Part shown: positions 31,801-41,025 of the stretch, piece after piece
How positions within the stretch are numbered: the first letter of the stretch is position 1
Layout: each line of letters starts with the position of its first letter
Source of the DNA: Lelliottia sp. WAP21
Lineage (GTDB): Bacteria > Pseudomonadota > Gammaproteobacteria > Enterobacterales > Enterobacteriaceae
Length of the DNA: 64,000 nt
Direction of reading: 5' to 3'
Assembly (NCBI RefSeq): GCF_020532665.2
Contig: NZ_JAIWPG020000002.1
Location: 372,001 to 436,000 of the forward strand
Made by a program: the position numbers and the translations under genes
Notes under the pieces: model-generated
Database searches by the model: none
The model's input: only the letters and a program-made list of their open reading frames with translations
Told to the model about the DNA's origin: nothing

Positions 31801-32353
31801 GCTCCCTCTCCCGTGAGAGAGGGCCGGGGTGAGGGCATCAAACCGCAGAGGCTTAAGCTCCTTCTCCCGTGGGAGAGGGCCGCGGTGAGGGCATCAAACC
31901 GCAGAGGCTTAAGCTCCTTCTCCCGTGGGAGAGGGCCGGGGTGAGGGCATCAAACCGCAGAGGCTTAAGCTCCCTCTCCCGTGGGAGAGGGCCGGGGTGA
32001 GGGCATCAGACCGCAGAGGCTAAGCTCCCTCTCCCGTGGGATAGGGCCGGGGTGAGGGCATCAAACCGCAGAGGCTTAAGCTCCCTCTCCCGTGGGAGAG
32101 GGCCGGGGTGAGGGCATCAAACCGCACAGGCTTAAGCTCCTTCTCCCGTGGGAGAGGGCCGGGGTGAGGGCATCAGGCCGCAGAGGCTTAAGCTCCCTCT
32201 CCCGTGGGAGAGGGCTGGGGTGAGGGCATCAGACCGCAGAGGCTAAGCTCCCTCTCCCGTGGGAGAGGGCTGGGGTGAGGGCATCAAACCGCACAGGCTT
32301 AAGCTCCTTCTCCCGTGGGAGAGGGCTGGGGTGAGGGCATCAAACCGCAGAGG
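31801..32353. repeat. Tandem array A: ten copies of a 56-bp palindromic repeat
   Basis: Nine full units and one partial unit begin at 31801, 31857, 31913, 31969, 32024, 32080, 32136, 32192, 32247 and 32303. Period is 56 bp, with units 4 and 8 at 55 bp. Each unit carries the palindrome CCCTCTCCCGTGGGAGAGGG followed by GGGGTGAGGGCATCA. Unit variants recur in the same order (see findings). The array starts 8 bp after the uvrB terminator and ends 2 bp before the ybhK stop codon. No coding sense is seen. Confidence 0.95.
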
Positions 32354-32355
32354 AC

Positions 32356-33264
32356 CTACCCCAGCGCCTGAATGGCTTTTTCCAGCGCTTCACGTAGTAG
32401 ATGCCGGTCATGGCGATACTTGATATCGCTCGCTTCGAGAGGCTCCTGAACCACCACGCGCCCCTCCATGCCGCTGACATCAACCTTAGGGCCCACCACC
32501 ACCCCATCAATGATTTTTTTGCCGACGTATTGCTCCATCAACGCCAGCTTATCTGCCAGCGACAGGCTGGCAGCGGCCGGGCTCAACTCGCGTCCCAGAT
32601 TCCCAATGTACACCATGGGGGCGGGCGTCCTGCGCAGCGCTTGCGCCAGCTCCTTGACCAGTAAAATAGGCATCAGGCTGGTATAAAAACTTCCTGGACC
32701 AATCAGAATCAAATCCGCTTCGCTAATCGCCTCTACCGCTTCCCGCGTGGCGGGCACGCTCGGATAAGTGAGTAACTCTTTCGGCGGAATGACCAGCTGA
32801 TCGATATTCACTTCGCCATACACTTCATGGTCTTCCGCATCAATTGCCATCAAATCGACAGGGTGTTCCGACATGGGAATCAAAAACGCGTCAACCTTAA
32901 GCAGATTACGGATTAAATTGATCGCCTCCAGTGGTCTTACGCTGAGGTGATCCAGGGCTTTTAACATTAAATTGCCCAGGTTATGGCCGGAAAGCTCTCC
33001 GTTGCCACCAAAACGATACTCAAACATCGCGGAGGCGACGCTTTGCTCAGTAATTAACTGATTCAGGCAGTTACGCATATCGCCCCAGGCAATGCCGCCT
33101 TCGGCGCGGCGGATACGTCCGGTTGACCCCCCATTGTCAGTAGTGGTCACAATTCCGGTCAGCCTTGAACCGAGTGATGAGAGCGACGACATGACGCGTC
33201 CCAGGCCATGCCCTCCACCGAGAGCGACCACACGGTCAAGATCCGCAAAAGTGCGATTGCGCAT
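32356..33264 (-). CDS. ybhK: YbhK, YvcK/CofD-like gluconeogenesis factor
   Basis: Cytoplasmic protein of 302 aa, as in E. coli YbhK. It belongs to the YvcK family, which binds UDP-sugars and affects cell shape and carbon metabolism in Bacillus. Motifs are the N-terminal [15 protein letters not shown] (about 14-28), [10 protein letters not shown], and [11 protein letters not shown]. The exact role in enteric bacteria is not settled. Faces uvrB across repeat array A and diverges from moaA. Confidence 0.92.
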   Translation of the reverse strand: MRNRTFADLDRVVALGGGHGLGRVMSSLSSLGSRLTGIVTTTDNGGSTGRIRRAEGGIAWGDMRNCLNQLITEQSVASAMFEYRFGGNGELSGHNLGNLMLKALDHLSVRPLEAINLIRNLLKVDAFLIPMSEHPVDLMAIDAEDHEVYGEVNIDQLVIPPKELLTYPSVPATREAVEAISEADLILIGPGSFYTSLMPILLVKELAQALRRTPAPMVYIGNLGRELSPAAASLSLADKLALMEQYVGKKIIDGVVVGPKVDVSGMEGRVVVQEPLEASDIKYRHDRHLLREALEKAIQALG

Positions 33265-33346
33265 ACAGATTCCTTATCCTCTTTGAGCGGCTAACAGTAA
33301 CCTAACTACCCCTAAAAGACGATGCCCGACCCGATGCAAAATGACG

Positions 33347-33371
33347 TATATCAATGCGAAACCTTGATATA
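33347..33371. promoter_or_regulatory. Unassigned inverted repeat between ybhK and moaA
   Basis: Perfect 8-bp arms TATATCAA/TTGATATA separated by 9 bp. The arms resemble FNR half sites (TTGAT/ATCAA) but in the outward order with the wrong spacing, so FNR is not claimed. The rest of the 33265-33404 stretch shows nothing clear. Confidence 0.4.
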
Positions 33372-33404
33372 TGCGTATTCTGTAGCGAAAGTGCACGAAA
33401 AGCT

Positions 33405-33428
33405 CGCTATGTACGTGATTATATAGCG
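33405..33428 (+). promoter_or_regulatory. ModE box upstream of moaA
   Basis: CGCTATGT, 8-bp spacer, ATATAGCG: arms match at 7 of 8 positions. Length and spacing equal the modA site at 10371-10394. It lies about 75-100 bp upstream of the riboswitch start. ModE is known to activate moa transcription in E. coli. Confidence 0.7.
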
Positions 33429-33502
33429 AAAGGCGAGAATGGCGAAGCTGCTCTTTCCGCGCTACTATCGGCATTACCACGTTTTCATTTTTGAAAACAT
33501 AC

Positions 33503-33600
33503 ACTCTAGCCCTGGCGCCTGTGTCACATGATATGGCGCCCTGGCCGTGGCGGTTATCGCCACCAGGGTGCAGGAAGAAATGACTGTGCCTCCCTTATCT
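33503..33600 (+). ncRNA. Molybdenum cofactor riboswitch in the moaA leader
   Basis: The leader from about 33503 (CACTCTAGCC) to the moaA start closely resembles the E. coli moaA leader, the type example of the Moco RNA motif. Conserved pieces are ACTCTAGCC, a central CGCCACCAGGG-like segment (about 33559-33570), GGAAGAAATGACT and TCTGGAAAGGTGTAC next to the start codon. It would reduce moaA translation when molybdenum cofactor is plentiful. End points are approximate. Confidence 0.85.
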
Positions 33601-33612
33601 GGAAAGGTGTAC

Positions 33613-34602
33613 ATGGCTTCACAACTTACCGATGCTTTCGCGCGTAAGTTTTACTACTTACGTCTGTCGATTACCGATGTGTGTAACTTTCGTTGCACCT
33701 ACTGCCTGCCTGATGGTTACAAGCCCGGCAGCGTCACCAATAACGGATTTCTCTCCGTGGAAGAGGTGCGTCGCGTTACGCGGGCTTTCTCTGAACTGGG
33801 CACCGAAAAAGTCCGTCTGACCGGCGGAGAACCCTCTCTGCGTCGCGATTTTCCTGACATCATTGCCGCTATCCGTGAAAATGACAGCATTCGTCAAATT
33901 GCGGTGACCACCAATGGCTACCGCATGGCGCGTGATGTTGCGACCTGGCGTGATGCAGGGCTGACGGCCATTAACGTCAGCGTCGACAGCCTCGACGCGC
34001 GTCAGTTTCACGCCATCACCGGGCAGGATAAATTTCAGCAGGTCATGGACGGGATTGATGCCGCCTTCGATGCGGGTTTCGAGAAGGTGAAAGTCAATAC
34101 GGTACTGATGCGCGATGTGAACCATCATCAGCTGGACACCTTTCTGGCGTGGATAAAGCCACGACGCATTCAATTACGGTTTATTGAGCTGATGGAAACG
34201 GGCGAGGGCAGCGATCTGTTCCGTCGCCATCATATTTCCGGCATGGTCCTGCGCGACGCACTGCTGAGACGCGGCTGGATCCATCAAATTAGTCAACGCA
34301 GCGATGGCCCGGCTCAGGTCTTTTGTCACCCCGATTACGAAGGGGAAATTGGGCTTATCATGCCCTATGAAAAAGACTTCTGCGCCAGCTGTAATCGCCT
34401 GCGCGTCTCCTCCGTTGGCAAGCTGCATCTGTGCTTGTTTGGTGACGGCGGCGTGGATCTTCGCGATCTGCTGGAAGATGATGCTCAACAAAACGCCCTC
34501 GAAGCGCGGATTTCTGCGGCATTGATGCATAAAAAACAGACCCACTTCCTGCATCAGGGCAACACCGGTATTACTCAAAACCTGTCCTATATCGGCGGGT
34601 AA
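33613..34602 (+). CDS. moaA: GTP 3',8-cyclase MoaA
   Basis: Radical SAM enzyme making cyclic 3',8-dihydro-GTP, the first step of molybdopterin synthesis with MoaC. It is 329 aa, as in E. coli. The N-terminal cluster uses Cys24, Cys28 and Cys31 (CNFRCTYC). The C-terminal cluster uses CHPDY and [11 protein letters not shown] Cys residues. It ends in the required GG. The ATG at 33613 follows GGAAAGGTGTAC. An in-frame start at 33547 would lie within the riboswitch and is rejected. Confidence 0.97.
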   Translation: MASQLTDAFARKFYYLRLSITDVCNFRCTYCLPDGYKPGSVTNNGFLSVEEVRRVTRAFSELGTEKVRLTGGEPSLRRDFPDIIAAIRENDSIRQIAVTTNGYRMARDVATWRDAGLTAINVSVDSLDARQFHAITGQDKFQQVMDGIDAAFDAGFEKVKVNTVLMRDVNHHQLDTFLAWIKPRRIQLRFIELMETGEGSDLFRRHHISGMVLRDALLRRGWIHQISQRSDGPAQVFCHPDYEGEIGLIMPYEKDFCASCNRLRVSSVGKLHLCLFGDGGVDLRDLLEDDAQQNALEARISAALMHKKQTHFLHQGNTGITQNLSYIGG

Positions 34603-34626
34603 TCAGGCTTAAGAAGGAATCATAAG

Positions 34627-35139
34627 ATGAGTCAGGTCAGTGCAGACTTTATTCCGGTACGCATTGCAATTCTTACCGTTTCTGAACGCCGTGGGGAAGA
34701 GGATGATACCTCGGGCCACTGGCTGCGCGACGCGGCGCATGAAGCAGGGCATCAGGTCGTCGATAAGACCATCGTGAAAGAAAACCGCTACGCGATCCGC
34801 GCACAGGTATCACAATGGATTGCCAGCGAAGAGGTGCAGGTCGTATTAATCACCGGCGGCACCGGTTTTACCACAGGCGATCAGGTTCCGGAAGCGCTAC
34901 TGCCGCTGTTTGACCGCGAAGTTGAAGGGTTTGGCGAAGTGTTCCGCATGCTCTCCTTTGAAGAGATTGGCACCTCGACGCTGCAGTCGCGCGCCGTTGC
35001 CGGTCTGGCGAACAAGACGCTGATATTTGCCATGCCCGGCTCGACCAAAGCCTGCCGGACAGCGTGGGAAAACATTATTGCCCCGCAGCTTGATGCCCGA
35101 ACCCGCCCGTCTAACTTTCATCCCCATTTAAAGAAATAA
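34627..35139 (+). CDS. moaB: Molybdenum cofactor biosynthesis protein MoaB
   Basis: MogA/MoeA-fold protein of 170 aa, as in E. coli. In E. coli its exact step is uncertain; related proteins adenylate molybdopterin. The fold motif TGGTGFTTGDQVPEAL and LPGSTKA-like segment AMPGSTKACRTAWENI are visible. Second gene of moaABCDE, 24 bp after moaA. Confidence 0.95.
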   Translation: MSQVSADFIPVRIAILTVSERRGEEDDTSGHWLRDAAHEAGHQVVDKTIVKENRYAIRAQVSQWIASEEVQVVLITGGTGFTTGDQVPEALLPLFDREVEGFGEVFRMLSFEEIGTSTLQSRAVAGLANKTLIFAMPGSTKACRTAWENIIAPQLDARTRPSNFHPHLKK

Positions 35140-35142
35140 GCT

Positions 35143-35628
35143 ATGTCACAACTGACCCATATTAACGCTGCGGGCGAAGCCCATATGGTGGATGTTTCCG
35201 CCAAGGCCGAAACGGTGCGGGAAGCCCGTGCCGAAGCTTTTATCACGATGCATCCTGAAACGCTGGCGATGATTATCAACGGCAGCCATCATAAAGGCGA
35301 TGTCTTTGCTACCGCGCGTATCGCCGGTATTCAGGCAGCTAAACGGACGTGGGATCTCATCCCGCTGTGCCATCCGCTGATGCTCAGCAAAGTGGAAGTG
35401 AATTTGCAGGCGCAGCCGGAACACCACCGGGTGCGCGTTGAAGCGCTGTGTCGTTTAACCGGCAAGACGGGCGTTGAAATGGAAGCTCTGACCGCGGCGT
35501 CCGTGGCGGCGCTGACCATTTATGACATGTGCAAAGCCGTGCAGAAAGATATGGTGATTGGCCCGGTTCGTCTGCTGACGAAAAGCGGCGGTAAATCAGG
35601 CGATTTTAAGGCGGACAGTCATGATTAA
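35143..35628 (+). CDS. moaC: Cyclic pyranopterin monophosphate synthase MoaC
   Basis: Converts the MoaA product to cyclic pyranopterin monophosphate. It is 161 aa, as in E. coli. Active-site residues lie in [13 protein letters not shown] and in [27 protein letters not shown], including the catalytic Lys near its end. It starts 3 bp after moaB and overlaps moaD by 8 nt. Confidence 0.97.
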   Translation: MSQLTHINAAGEAHMVDVSAKAETVREARAEAFITMHPETLAMIINGSHHKGDVFATARIAGIQAAKRTWDLIPLCHPLMLSKVEVNLQAQPEHHRVRVEALCRLTGKTGVEMEALTAASVAALTIYDMCKAVQKDMVIGPVRLLTKSGGKSGDFKADSHD

Positions 35629-35866
35629 GGTGCTCTTTTTTGCCCAGGTTCGCGAACTGGTTAGCACCGACAGCCTGACGCTGGACGGTACCTTTGACAA
35701 CGTGGAAGCGCTGCGTGCGCATCTGGCCGCCCAAAGCGATCGCTGGGCGCTTGCTCTGGAGGAGGGCAAATTGTTAGCTGCCGTCAACCAGACGCTGGTC
35801 GATTTCGAACATCCGGTTAAAGCGGGTGATGAAGTGGCCTTTTTCCCACCGGTAACAGGGGGTTAA
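35621..35866 (+). CDS. moaD: Molybdopterin synthase small subunit MoaD
   Basis: Ubiquitin-fold sulfur carrier of 81 aa, ending in VTGG. The exposed C-terminal Gly-Gly receives sulfur as a thiocarboxylate and inserts into MoaE. The start overlaps moaC and moaE begins 2 bp after the stop. Confidence 0.97.
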   Translation: MIKVLFFAQVRELVSTDSLTLDGTFDNVEALRAHLAAQSDRWALALEEGKLLAAVNQTLVDFEHPVKAGDEVAFFPPVTGG

Positions 35867-35868
35867 GC

Positions 35869-36321
35869 ATGGCTGAGACGCGCATTGTTGTCGGAACTGA
35901 ACGTTTCAACGTCGGGACCGAATACACCTGGCTTGCCGCGCGTGATGAAGACGGCGCCGTGGTGACCTTTACCGGAAAAGTCCGCAATCACAACCTGGGG
36001 GATAGCGTCAAAGCGTTAACCCTGGAGCATTATCCCGGCATGACCGAACGATCGCTTGCGCAGATTGTAGAAGAGGCGCGTGGCCGCTGGCCGCTGGGGC
36101 GCGTCACGGTCATTCACCGCATCGGTGAGATGTGGCCAGGGGAAGAGATCGTGTTTGTTGGCGTGACCAGCGCCCATCGCGGAAGTGCTTTCGAGGCGGG
36201 TGAATTTATTATGGATTATCTCAAGACCCGCGCACCGTTCTGGAAACGCGAAGCGACGCCGGAAGGGGAGCGCTGGGTAGAGTCGCGTGATAGCGACAAA
36301 GAGGCCGCCCGACGCTGGTAA
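35869..36321 (+). CDS. moaE: Molybdopterin synthase catalytic subunit MoaE
   Basis: Adds the dithiolene sulfurs from MoaD to cyclic pyranopterin monophosphate. It is 150 aa, as in E. coli. Conserved segments are LEHYPGMTE, IHRIGEMWPGEEIVFVGV and the catalytic Lys region LKTRAPFWKRE. Last gene of moaABCDE; ybhL follows after 59 bp. Confidence 0.97.
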   Translation: MAETRIVVGTERFNVGTEYTWLAARDEDGAVVTFTGKVRNHNLGDSVKALTLEHYPGMTERSLAQIVEEARGRWPLGRVTVIHRIGEMWPGEEIVFVGVTSAHRGSAFEAGEFIMDYLKTRAPFWKREATPEGERWVESRDSDKEAARRW

Positions 36322-36380
36322 TCGTTCTGTCGGGAATGTGTTAATCTTACAGGGTATTCCCACTTAATTCAGGAGTTATC

Positions 36381-37085
36381 ATGGACCGATTTCCGCGTTC
36401 CGATTCTATCGTGCAATCCCGTGCCGGGTTGCAGACCTATATGGCTCAGGTGTATGGCTGGATGACAGTCGGCCTGCTGCTTACCGCGTTTATTGCCTGG
36501 TATGCGGCGAACACGCCTGATCTGATGATGTTTATCTTTTCCAGCAAAATCACCTTTTTCGGGCTGATTATTGCTCAGCTGGCGCTGGTATTTGTGCTCT
36601 CAGGCCTAGTACATAAGCTGAGTGCAGGGATGGCGACGACGTTATTTATGCTCTACTCGGCGCTTACCGGGCTGACGCTTTCCAGTATTTTTATCGTCTA
36701 TACCTACTCGTCAATCGCCAGCACCTTTGTGGTGGCCGGTGGCATGTTCGGGGCGATGAGTTTGTACGGCTACACCACAAAACGTGACCTGAGCGGTATG
36801 GGCAGCATGCTGTTCATGGCGCTGATTGGTATCGTGCTGGCGTCGCTGGTCAACATGTGGCTGAAAAGCGAAGCGCTGATGTGGGCCGTGACCTATATCG
36901 GGGTCATTGTCTTCGTGGGTTTAACGGCTTATGACACACAAAAGCTGAAGAACATTGGCGAACAAATTGACGTAAGTGATACCTCTACCCTGCGTAAATA
37001 CTCCATTCTGGGCGCGTTAACGCTGTATCTGGACTTTATTAACCTGTTCCTGATGCTGTTACGTATTATGGGTAACCGCCGTTAA
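36381..37085 (+). CDS. ybhL: YbhL, Bax inhibitor-1 family membrane protein
   Basis: Inner-membrane protein with seven predicted spans, 234 aa as in E. coli YbhL. The family signature near the C-terminus is visible in GLTAYDTQKLKNIGEQ, with Asp residues of the type that gate calcium leak in BI-1 relatives. Its role in enteric bacteria is not defined. AGGAG lies 7 bp before the ATG. Repeat array B starts 22 bp after the stop codon. Confidence 0.93.
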   Translation: MDRFPRSDSIVQSRAGLQTYMAQVYGWMTVGLLLTAFIAWYAANTPDLMMFIFSSKITFFGLIIAQLALVFVLSGLVHKLSAGMATTLFMLYSALTGLTLSSIFIVYTYSSIASTFVVAGGMFGAMSLYGYTTKRDLSGMGSMLFMALIGIVLASLVNMWLKSEALMWAVTYIGVIVFVGLTAYDTQKLKNIGEQIDVSDTSTLRKYSILGALTLYLDFINLFLMLLRIMGNRR

Positions 37086-37106
37086 GTTTGTTTTGCCTGG
37101 TAAGGT

Positions 37107-37518
37107 CACCAGACTGCACTCATCAAATCCCCTCTCCCCGTGGGAGGGGGGCAGGGTGAGGACACCAGACCGCACCCATCAAATCCCCTCTCCCCGTGGT
37201 AGAGGGTCAGGGTGAGAGCTTCAGACCGCACCCATCAAATCCCCTCTCCCCGTGGGAGAGGGTCAGGGTGAGGGCACCAGACCACACTCATCAAATCCCC
37301 TCTCCCCGTGGGAGAGGGTCAGGGTTAGGGCATCAGACCGCACCCATCAAGTTCCTTCTCCCCGTGGAAGAGGGTCAGGGTGAGGGCACCAGACCACACC
37401 CATCACGTTCCCTCTCCCCGTGGGAGAGGGTCAGGGTGAGGGTACCAGACCGCACCCAGCAAGTTCCCTCTCCCCGTGGGAGAGGGTTAGGGTGAGGGCA
37501 CCAGACCGCACCCGGCCC
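37107..37518. repeat. Tandem array B: seven full copies of a related 56-bp repeat
   Basis: Units begin at 37107, 37163, 37219, 37275, 37331, 37387 and 37443, all exactly 56 bp, then a partial unit at 37499-37518. Each unit holds CCCTCTCCCCGTGGGAGAGGG then TCAGGGTGAGGG, and CACCAGACCGCACCC outside the palindrome. Aligned to array A, the palindrome, GGGTGAGGG and CAYCARACCGCA blocks match. The array lies between convergent ybhL and ybhN and stops next to the ybhN stop codon. No ordinary terminator is seen here, so the hairpins may end transcription. Confidence 0.95.
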
Positions 37519-37519
37519 A

Positions 37520-38482
37520 CTATTTTGCCATCGCCTTTTCGTTTTTCGCCCGCAGCTTCTTCGCCCGACTTTCCAGAATCAGATAACCCACCGTTGCCAG
37601 CGCCAGAGGCAGGAAATAATACAGCATGCGATAGGCAAGCAGTGCCGCAATGATGGTGCCATGGGTAACGTGTTCCCCGGCAAGCAGCGCGATAAACACC
37701 GCCTCCAGCACGCCGATCCCCGCAGGAATATGGACAATCACCCCGGCGATACTACTCACCAGCAGAACGCCCAGCACGAAGAAATAGTTCACCTCTTCGC
37801 CAATCAACAGCCAGACGATGGCCCCCATCACCATCCAGTTTGCGCTCGAAATCACCATCTGAAGCAGGGCAAACCTCCACGTCGGCAACACCAGCTTTTG
37901 CCCTTTAATCGTCATATGACGGCGTTTGGCAAACGCACATGCCCACAGATAGGCTGCAATCATCAGCAGCAGAACAATCCCCAGAATGCGCAGCGTCGAC
38001 TCATCGATGTACCAGTGAGCCGGTAACTGGACCACGCCGATGGTAAAAATGACCCCGCCCAGCAGGATATAGCCCAGCCAGTTCGTGGTGATACTCAAAG
38101 AGAAAATGCGCGTAATGGTACTGCCCGGCAGCCCAAGGCGGGAGTATAGGCGGTAACGCATGCCAATGCCGCCGACCCAGGTGCTGAGCGTCAGGTTGAA
38201 GGCGTAGCAGATGAACGACACCAGCATCACCTGGCGTTTCGCCAGCTTATGCCCGCAGTAGGCCCGGCCCAGCAGATCATAACAGCCATAAATGAGATAG
38301 CTCAGAATCACCAGCCCGACTGCGCTCAGGAGCGCGACACGGTCATAGTTGCGGATCACTTTCCACACCTCTTCCCAGTCAATCTTCTGTGCGTAAACCA
38401 CCAACAGCACGGCAACCGCAATGAAAAAGACCCAGGTAAGGATTTTTTTTATCAACCGCCAGCGCGGATGTGAATGACTCAT
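37520..38482 (-). CDS. ybhN: YbhN, AglD/MprF-like inner-membrane protein
   Basis: Inner-membrane protein of 320 aa (E. coli 318) of the lysylphosphatidylglycerol-synthase transmembrane family, with about eight spans and no transferase domain. Family-typical segments are CYAFNLTLSTWVGGIGMRYRLYSRLG and VHIPAGIGVLEAVFIALL. Last gene of ybhP-clsB-ybhN; its start overlaps the clsB stop by one base. A role in phospholipid movement is suggested by the family and neighbour, not shown here. Confidence 0.92.
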   Translation of the reverse strand: MSHSHPRWRLIKKILTWVFFIAVAVLLVVYAQKIDWEEVWKVIRNYDRVALLSAVGLVILSYLIYGCYDLLGRAYCGHKLAKRQVMLVSFICYAFNLTLSTWVGGIGMRYRLYSRLGLPGSTITRIFSLSITTNWLGYILLGGVIFTIGVVQLPAHWYIDESTLRILGIVLLLMIAAYLWACAFAKRRHMTIKGQKLVLPTWRFALLQMVISSANWMVMGAIVWLLIGEEVNYFFVLGVLLVSSIAGVIVHIPAGIGVLEAVFIALLAGEHVTHGTIIAALLAYRMLYYFLPLALATVGYLILESRAKKLRAKNEKAMAK

Positions 38483-39723
38483 CAGGGTTTCGCTCCTGTG
38501 CTTTCGGCTTCAACGCGATCCTGGGTCTCCATCTCGGGCTGCACCGGGGCAGGCACCTGCGCCAGTTTCGGCGTATGGGCCGGCAACCAGCCGACCAGCG
38601 CGGGGAAGTGACGCAGGAAATGGAACACCACAATACTTTTGCCCAGATTCCACCAGGTGCGTTTAGGGACCATAGAGTCATCCACACGCACACAGTCATT
38701 GGCGATGATCGCGTTCAGATTGTCGCGTAACGTCTGGTTGAATGCGCGGTCATGGATGATCAGGTTAGCCTCCAGATTGAGCGACAGACTCAGCGGATCA
38801 AGGTTACTGGAGCCGACCGTGGTCCAGTGATCGTCCATCAGCGCCACTTTTCCGTGCAGCGGCCGACGGCGGTATTCGTAGATTTGTACACCCCCTTTGA
38901 CCAGATAATCGTACAGCAGACGGGCCCCGACGGTGACAATCGGCATATCCGGCTCTCCCTGAACAATCAGCTTCACCCGCACACCGCGACGTGCGGCGTT
39001 ACGCATGGCATGCAGTAATCGATAACCCGGGAAGAAATAGGCGTTAGCAATAATCACTTCGCGCTTCGCATTTGCCAGCATCTTGAGGTAATGGCGTTCA
39101 ATATCATCCCGGTGCTCTTCGTTATCACGCCAGACAAACAGTGCCTGCGCTTCACCGGGCTTGCGGTTCTCCTCCGGACGGTGGCGGCGTTTCCACCAGC
39201 GACGCGCCGAAGCGTGGCCCGGCAGGTTTTCCAGTTCGAACTGCAGAATGTCCAGAACCACCGGGCCTTCAACCTGAACGGCATAGTCCTGTTTGGCCTC
39301 GGGACCGTAATCGGACATATGCTCAGCGGAATAGTTAATGCCCCCGACAAAGGCAATGGTGTCGTCGATCACCACGATTTTACGGTGCATACGACGAAAC
39401 ACGTTGGTGCGCATCCCCATCAGACGCGGGCGCGGATCGTAATAACGGAATACCACTCCCGCTGCGGTCAATTCATTAACAAAATTATCGCTGAGATCCG
39501 GCGAACCGTAGCCATCAAGCAACACTTCTATCTTGATGCCACGCTGGGCGGCGCGCAGTAAGGTTGCATGCAGCTTATTGCCTACCTCATCTTCGAACCA
39601 GATAAAGGTTTCAAGGATGATTCTGCTTTGCGCACGGTCGATGGCGGCAAACACGGCCGGATAAAAGTTATCGCCGTTTTCCAGCAGCGTAATTCGATTT
39701 CCTTCTTGCCATGAACATTTCAT
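38482..39723 (-). CDS. clsB: Cardiolipin synthase B
   Basis: Phospholipase D-type enzyme joining phosphatidylglycerol units to form cardiolipin. It is 413 aa, as in E. coli ClsB (YbhO). Two HKD motifs are present: [18 protein letters not shown] (about 113) and [18 protein letters not shown] (about 291). Overlaps ybhP by 4 nt and ybhN by 1 nt, so the three genes are co-translated. Confidence 0.95.
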   Translation of the reverse strand: MKCSWQEGNRITLLENGDNFYPAVFAAIDRAQSRIILETFIWFEDEVGNKLHATLLRAAQRGIKIEVLLDGYGSPDLSDNFVNELTAAGVVFRYYDPRPRLMGMRTNVFRRMHRKIVVIDDTIAFVGGINYSAEHMSDYGPEAKQDYAVQVEGPVVLDILQFELENLPGHASARRWWKRRHRPEENRKPGEAQALFVWRDNEEHRDDIERHYLKMLANAKREVIIANAYFFPGYRLLHAMRNAARRGVRVKLIVQGEPDMPIVTVGARLLYDYLVKGGVQIYEYRRRPLHGKVALMDDHWTTVGSSNLDPLSLSLNLEANLIIHDRAFNQTLRDNLNAIIANDCVRVDDSMVPKRTWWNLGKSIVVFHFLRHFPALVGWLPAHTPKLAQVPAPVQPEMETQDRVEAESTGAKP

Positions 39724-40481
39724 AAGTGAATCTCCGCACTTAACGGGGCATGGTCAGACAAATGGCGCCAGTTACGCAGCGCCAGCGCTGTAGGGCTGCT
39801 GGCGTGTGCGTTTTTCACGTAAATCCGGTCGAGGCGAAGCAGGGGAAGACTCACCGGAAAGGTGCGTGCTGGCCTGCCGTGGGCGCGTGTGAAAATTTCT
39901 TCTAAGCCTGCCTGGGATTTTAGCGTGTGGTTGGCACGTTGCCGCCAGTCGTTAAAATCCCCCGCCAGCACCACCGGTTCGCCCTCCGGTAAGGCGTTCG
40001 CCCAGTTTGCCATCATATGCAGCTGGGCCTGACGATGCGCTTCACGCAGGCCCAGGTGAACGCAGCCGATATGCACCGGGAACGCCAGATCGGGCGGGCG
40101 GATGCGGCAGTAAAGCAGCCCGCGTTTTTCACTTTCCCCGACAGACACATCATGGTTCTCATAATGTTCAATAGGAAAGCGCGACAGTACTGCATTGCCA
40201 TGATGCCCTTCCGGATAGACCGCATTTCGCCCGTAGGCGTAATCGCTCCACATGGTATCGGCCAGAAATTCGTAGTGGGTCTGATCCGGCCAGTTCTCGA
40301 CATGCATCGGATGCACTTCGTGGGCGCCCATCACCTCTTGCAGGCAGACGATATCCGCGCTGACGGTGCGCACCGCGTCACGCAGTTCGGGTAAAATGAA
40401 GCGGCGATTAAACGCCGTAAAGCCTTTGTGTGTGTTAATGGTCAGCACTTTAAGCGAGAAATGCCGATTTTTTTGAGTCAT
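39720..40481 (-). CDS. ybhP: YbhP, endonuclease/exonuclease/phosphatase-fold hydrolase
   Basis: Metal-dependent EEP-superfamily hydrolase of 253 aa, as in E. coli YbhP. Motifs in order are INTHKGFT, the Glu in [10 protein letters not shown], the GDFNDWR Asp-Asn pair and the final [10 protein letters not shown]. The substrate is unknown; genetic linkage to clsB suggests a phosphodiester related to lipid metabolism. First gene of the operon. Confidence 0.92.
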   Translation of the reverse strand: MTQKNRHFSLKVLTINTHKGFTAFNRRFILPELRDAVRTVSADIVCLQEVMGAHEVHPMHVENWPDQTHYEFLADTMWSDYAYGRNAVYPEGHHGNAVLSRFPIEHYENHDVSVGESEKRGLLYCRIRPPDLAFPVHIGCVHLGLREAHRQAQLHMMANWANALPEGEPVVLAGDFNDWRQRANHTLKSQAGLEEIFTRAHGRPARTFPVSLPLLRLDRIYVKNAHASSPTALALRNWRHLSDHAPLSAEIHL

Positions 40482-40614
40482 AAGTTCCTTCCCGCAGCTC
40501 TATCCTGATGAAAATAAAGTGTAGTCGTCGTCACAAAAAGGTGCGGTGTTACGGAATTTTCCGTAAAGTGCGGTAGTCTGAACTAGCAGAGAAATATCCT
40601 TCAGGAGAGAAGCC

Positions 40615-41025
40615 ATGAAGTGGCAACAACGTGTTCGTGTCGCAACCGGTTTAAGTTGCTGGCAGATTATGTTGCATTTACTGGTCGTGGCCATACTGGT
40701 GATGGGCTGGATGAGCGGGGCGCTGGTGCGTGTCGGTCTGGGTTTATGCGTCCTGTACGGCGTGACCGTACTGTCGATGCTCTTTTTACAGCGTCACCAT
40801 GAGGAACGCTGGCGTGAGGTGGGTGACGTGCTCGAAGAGCTGACCACCACCTGGTACTTTGGGGCGGCGATGATTGTGCTGTGGTTGCTGTCGCGTGTAT
40901 TACAAAACAACATTTTGCTGGCCCTGGCGGGTCTGGCAATCCTTGCAGGGCCAGCGGTGGTCTCATTACTGACCAAAGAGAAAAAGCTACGCAATATTGC
41001 GTCTAAACATCGCGTACGCCACTGA
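40615..41025 (+). CDS. ybhQ: YbhQ inner-membrane protein
   Basis: Small inner-membrane protein of 136 aa, as in E. coli YbhQ, with about four spans and a Lys/Arg-rich C-terminal tail ([17 protein letters not shown]). Function unknown. GGAGAG lies upstream of the ATG. Its last 39 nt overlap the end of convergent ybhR. Confidence 0.9.
   Translation: MKWQQRVRVATGLSCWQIMLHLLVVAILVMGWMSGALVRVGLGLCVLYGVTVLSMLFLQRHHEERWREVGDVLEELTTTWYFGAAMIVLWLLSRVLQNNILLALAGLAILAGPAVVSLLTKEKKLRNIASKHRVRH

Noticed and set aside
31801-32353. CRISPR array interpretation of the 56-bp repeats
   Set aside because: The units are contiguous and similar along their whole length, with no unique spacers, and no cas genes are nearby.
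37196-37653. Overlapping 77-99 codon open frames in array B
   Set aside because: They are translations of the 56-bp repeat with repeating Pro/Arg/Gly motifs and run into ybhN on the opposite strand.
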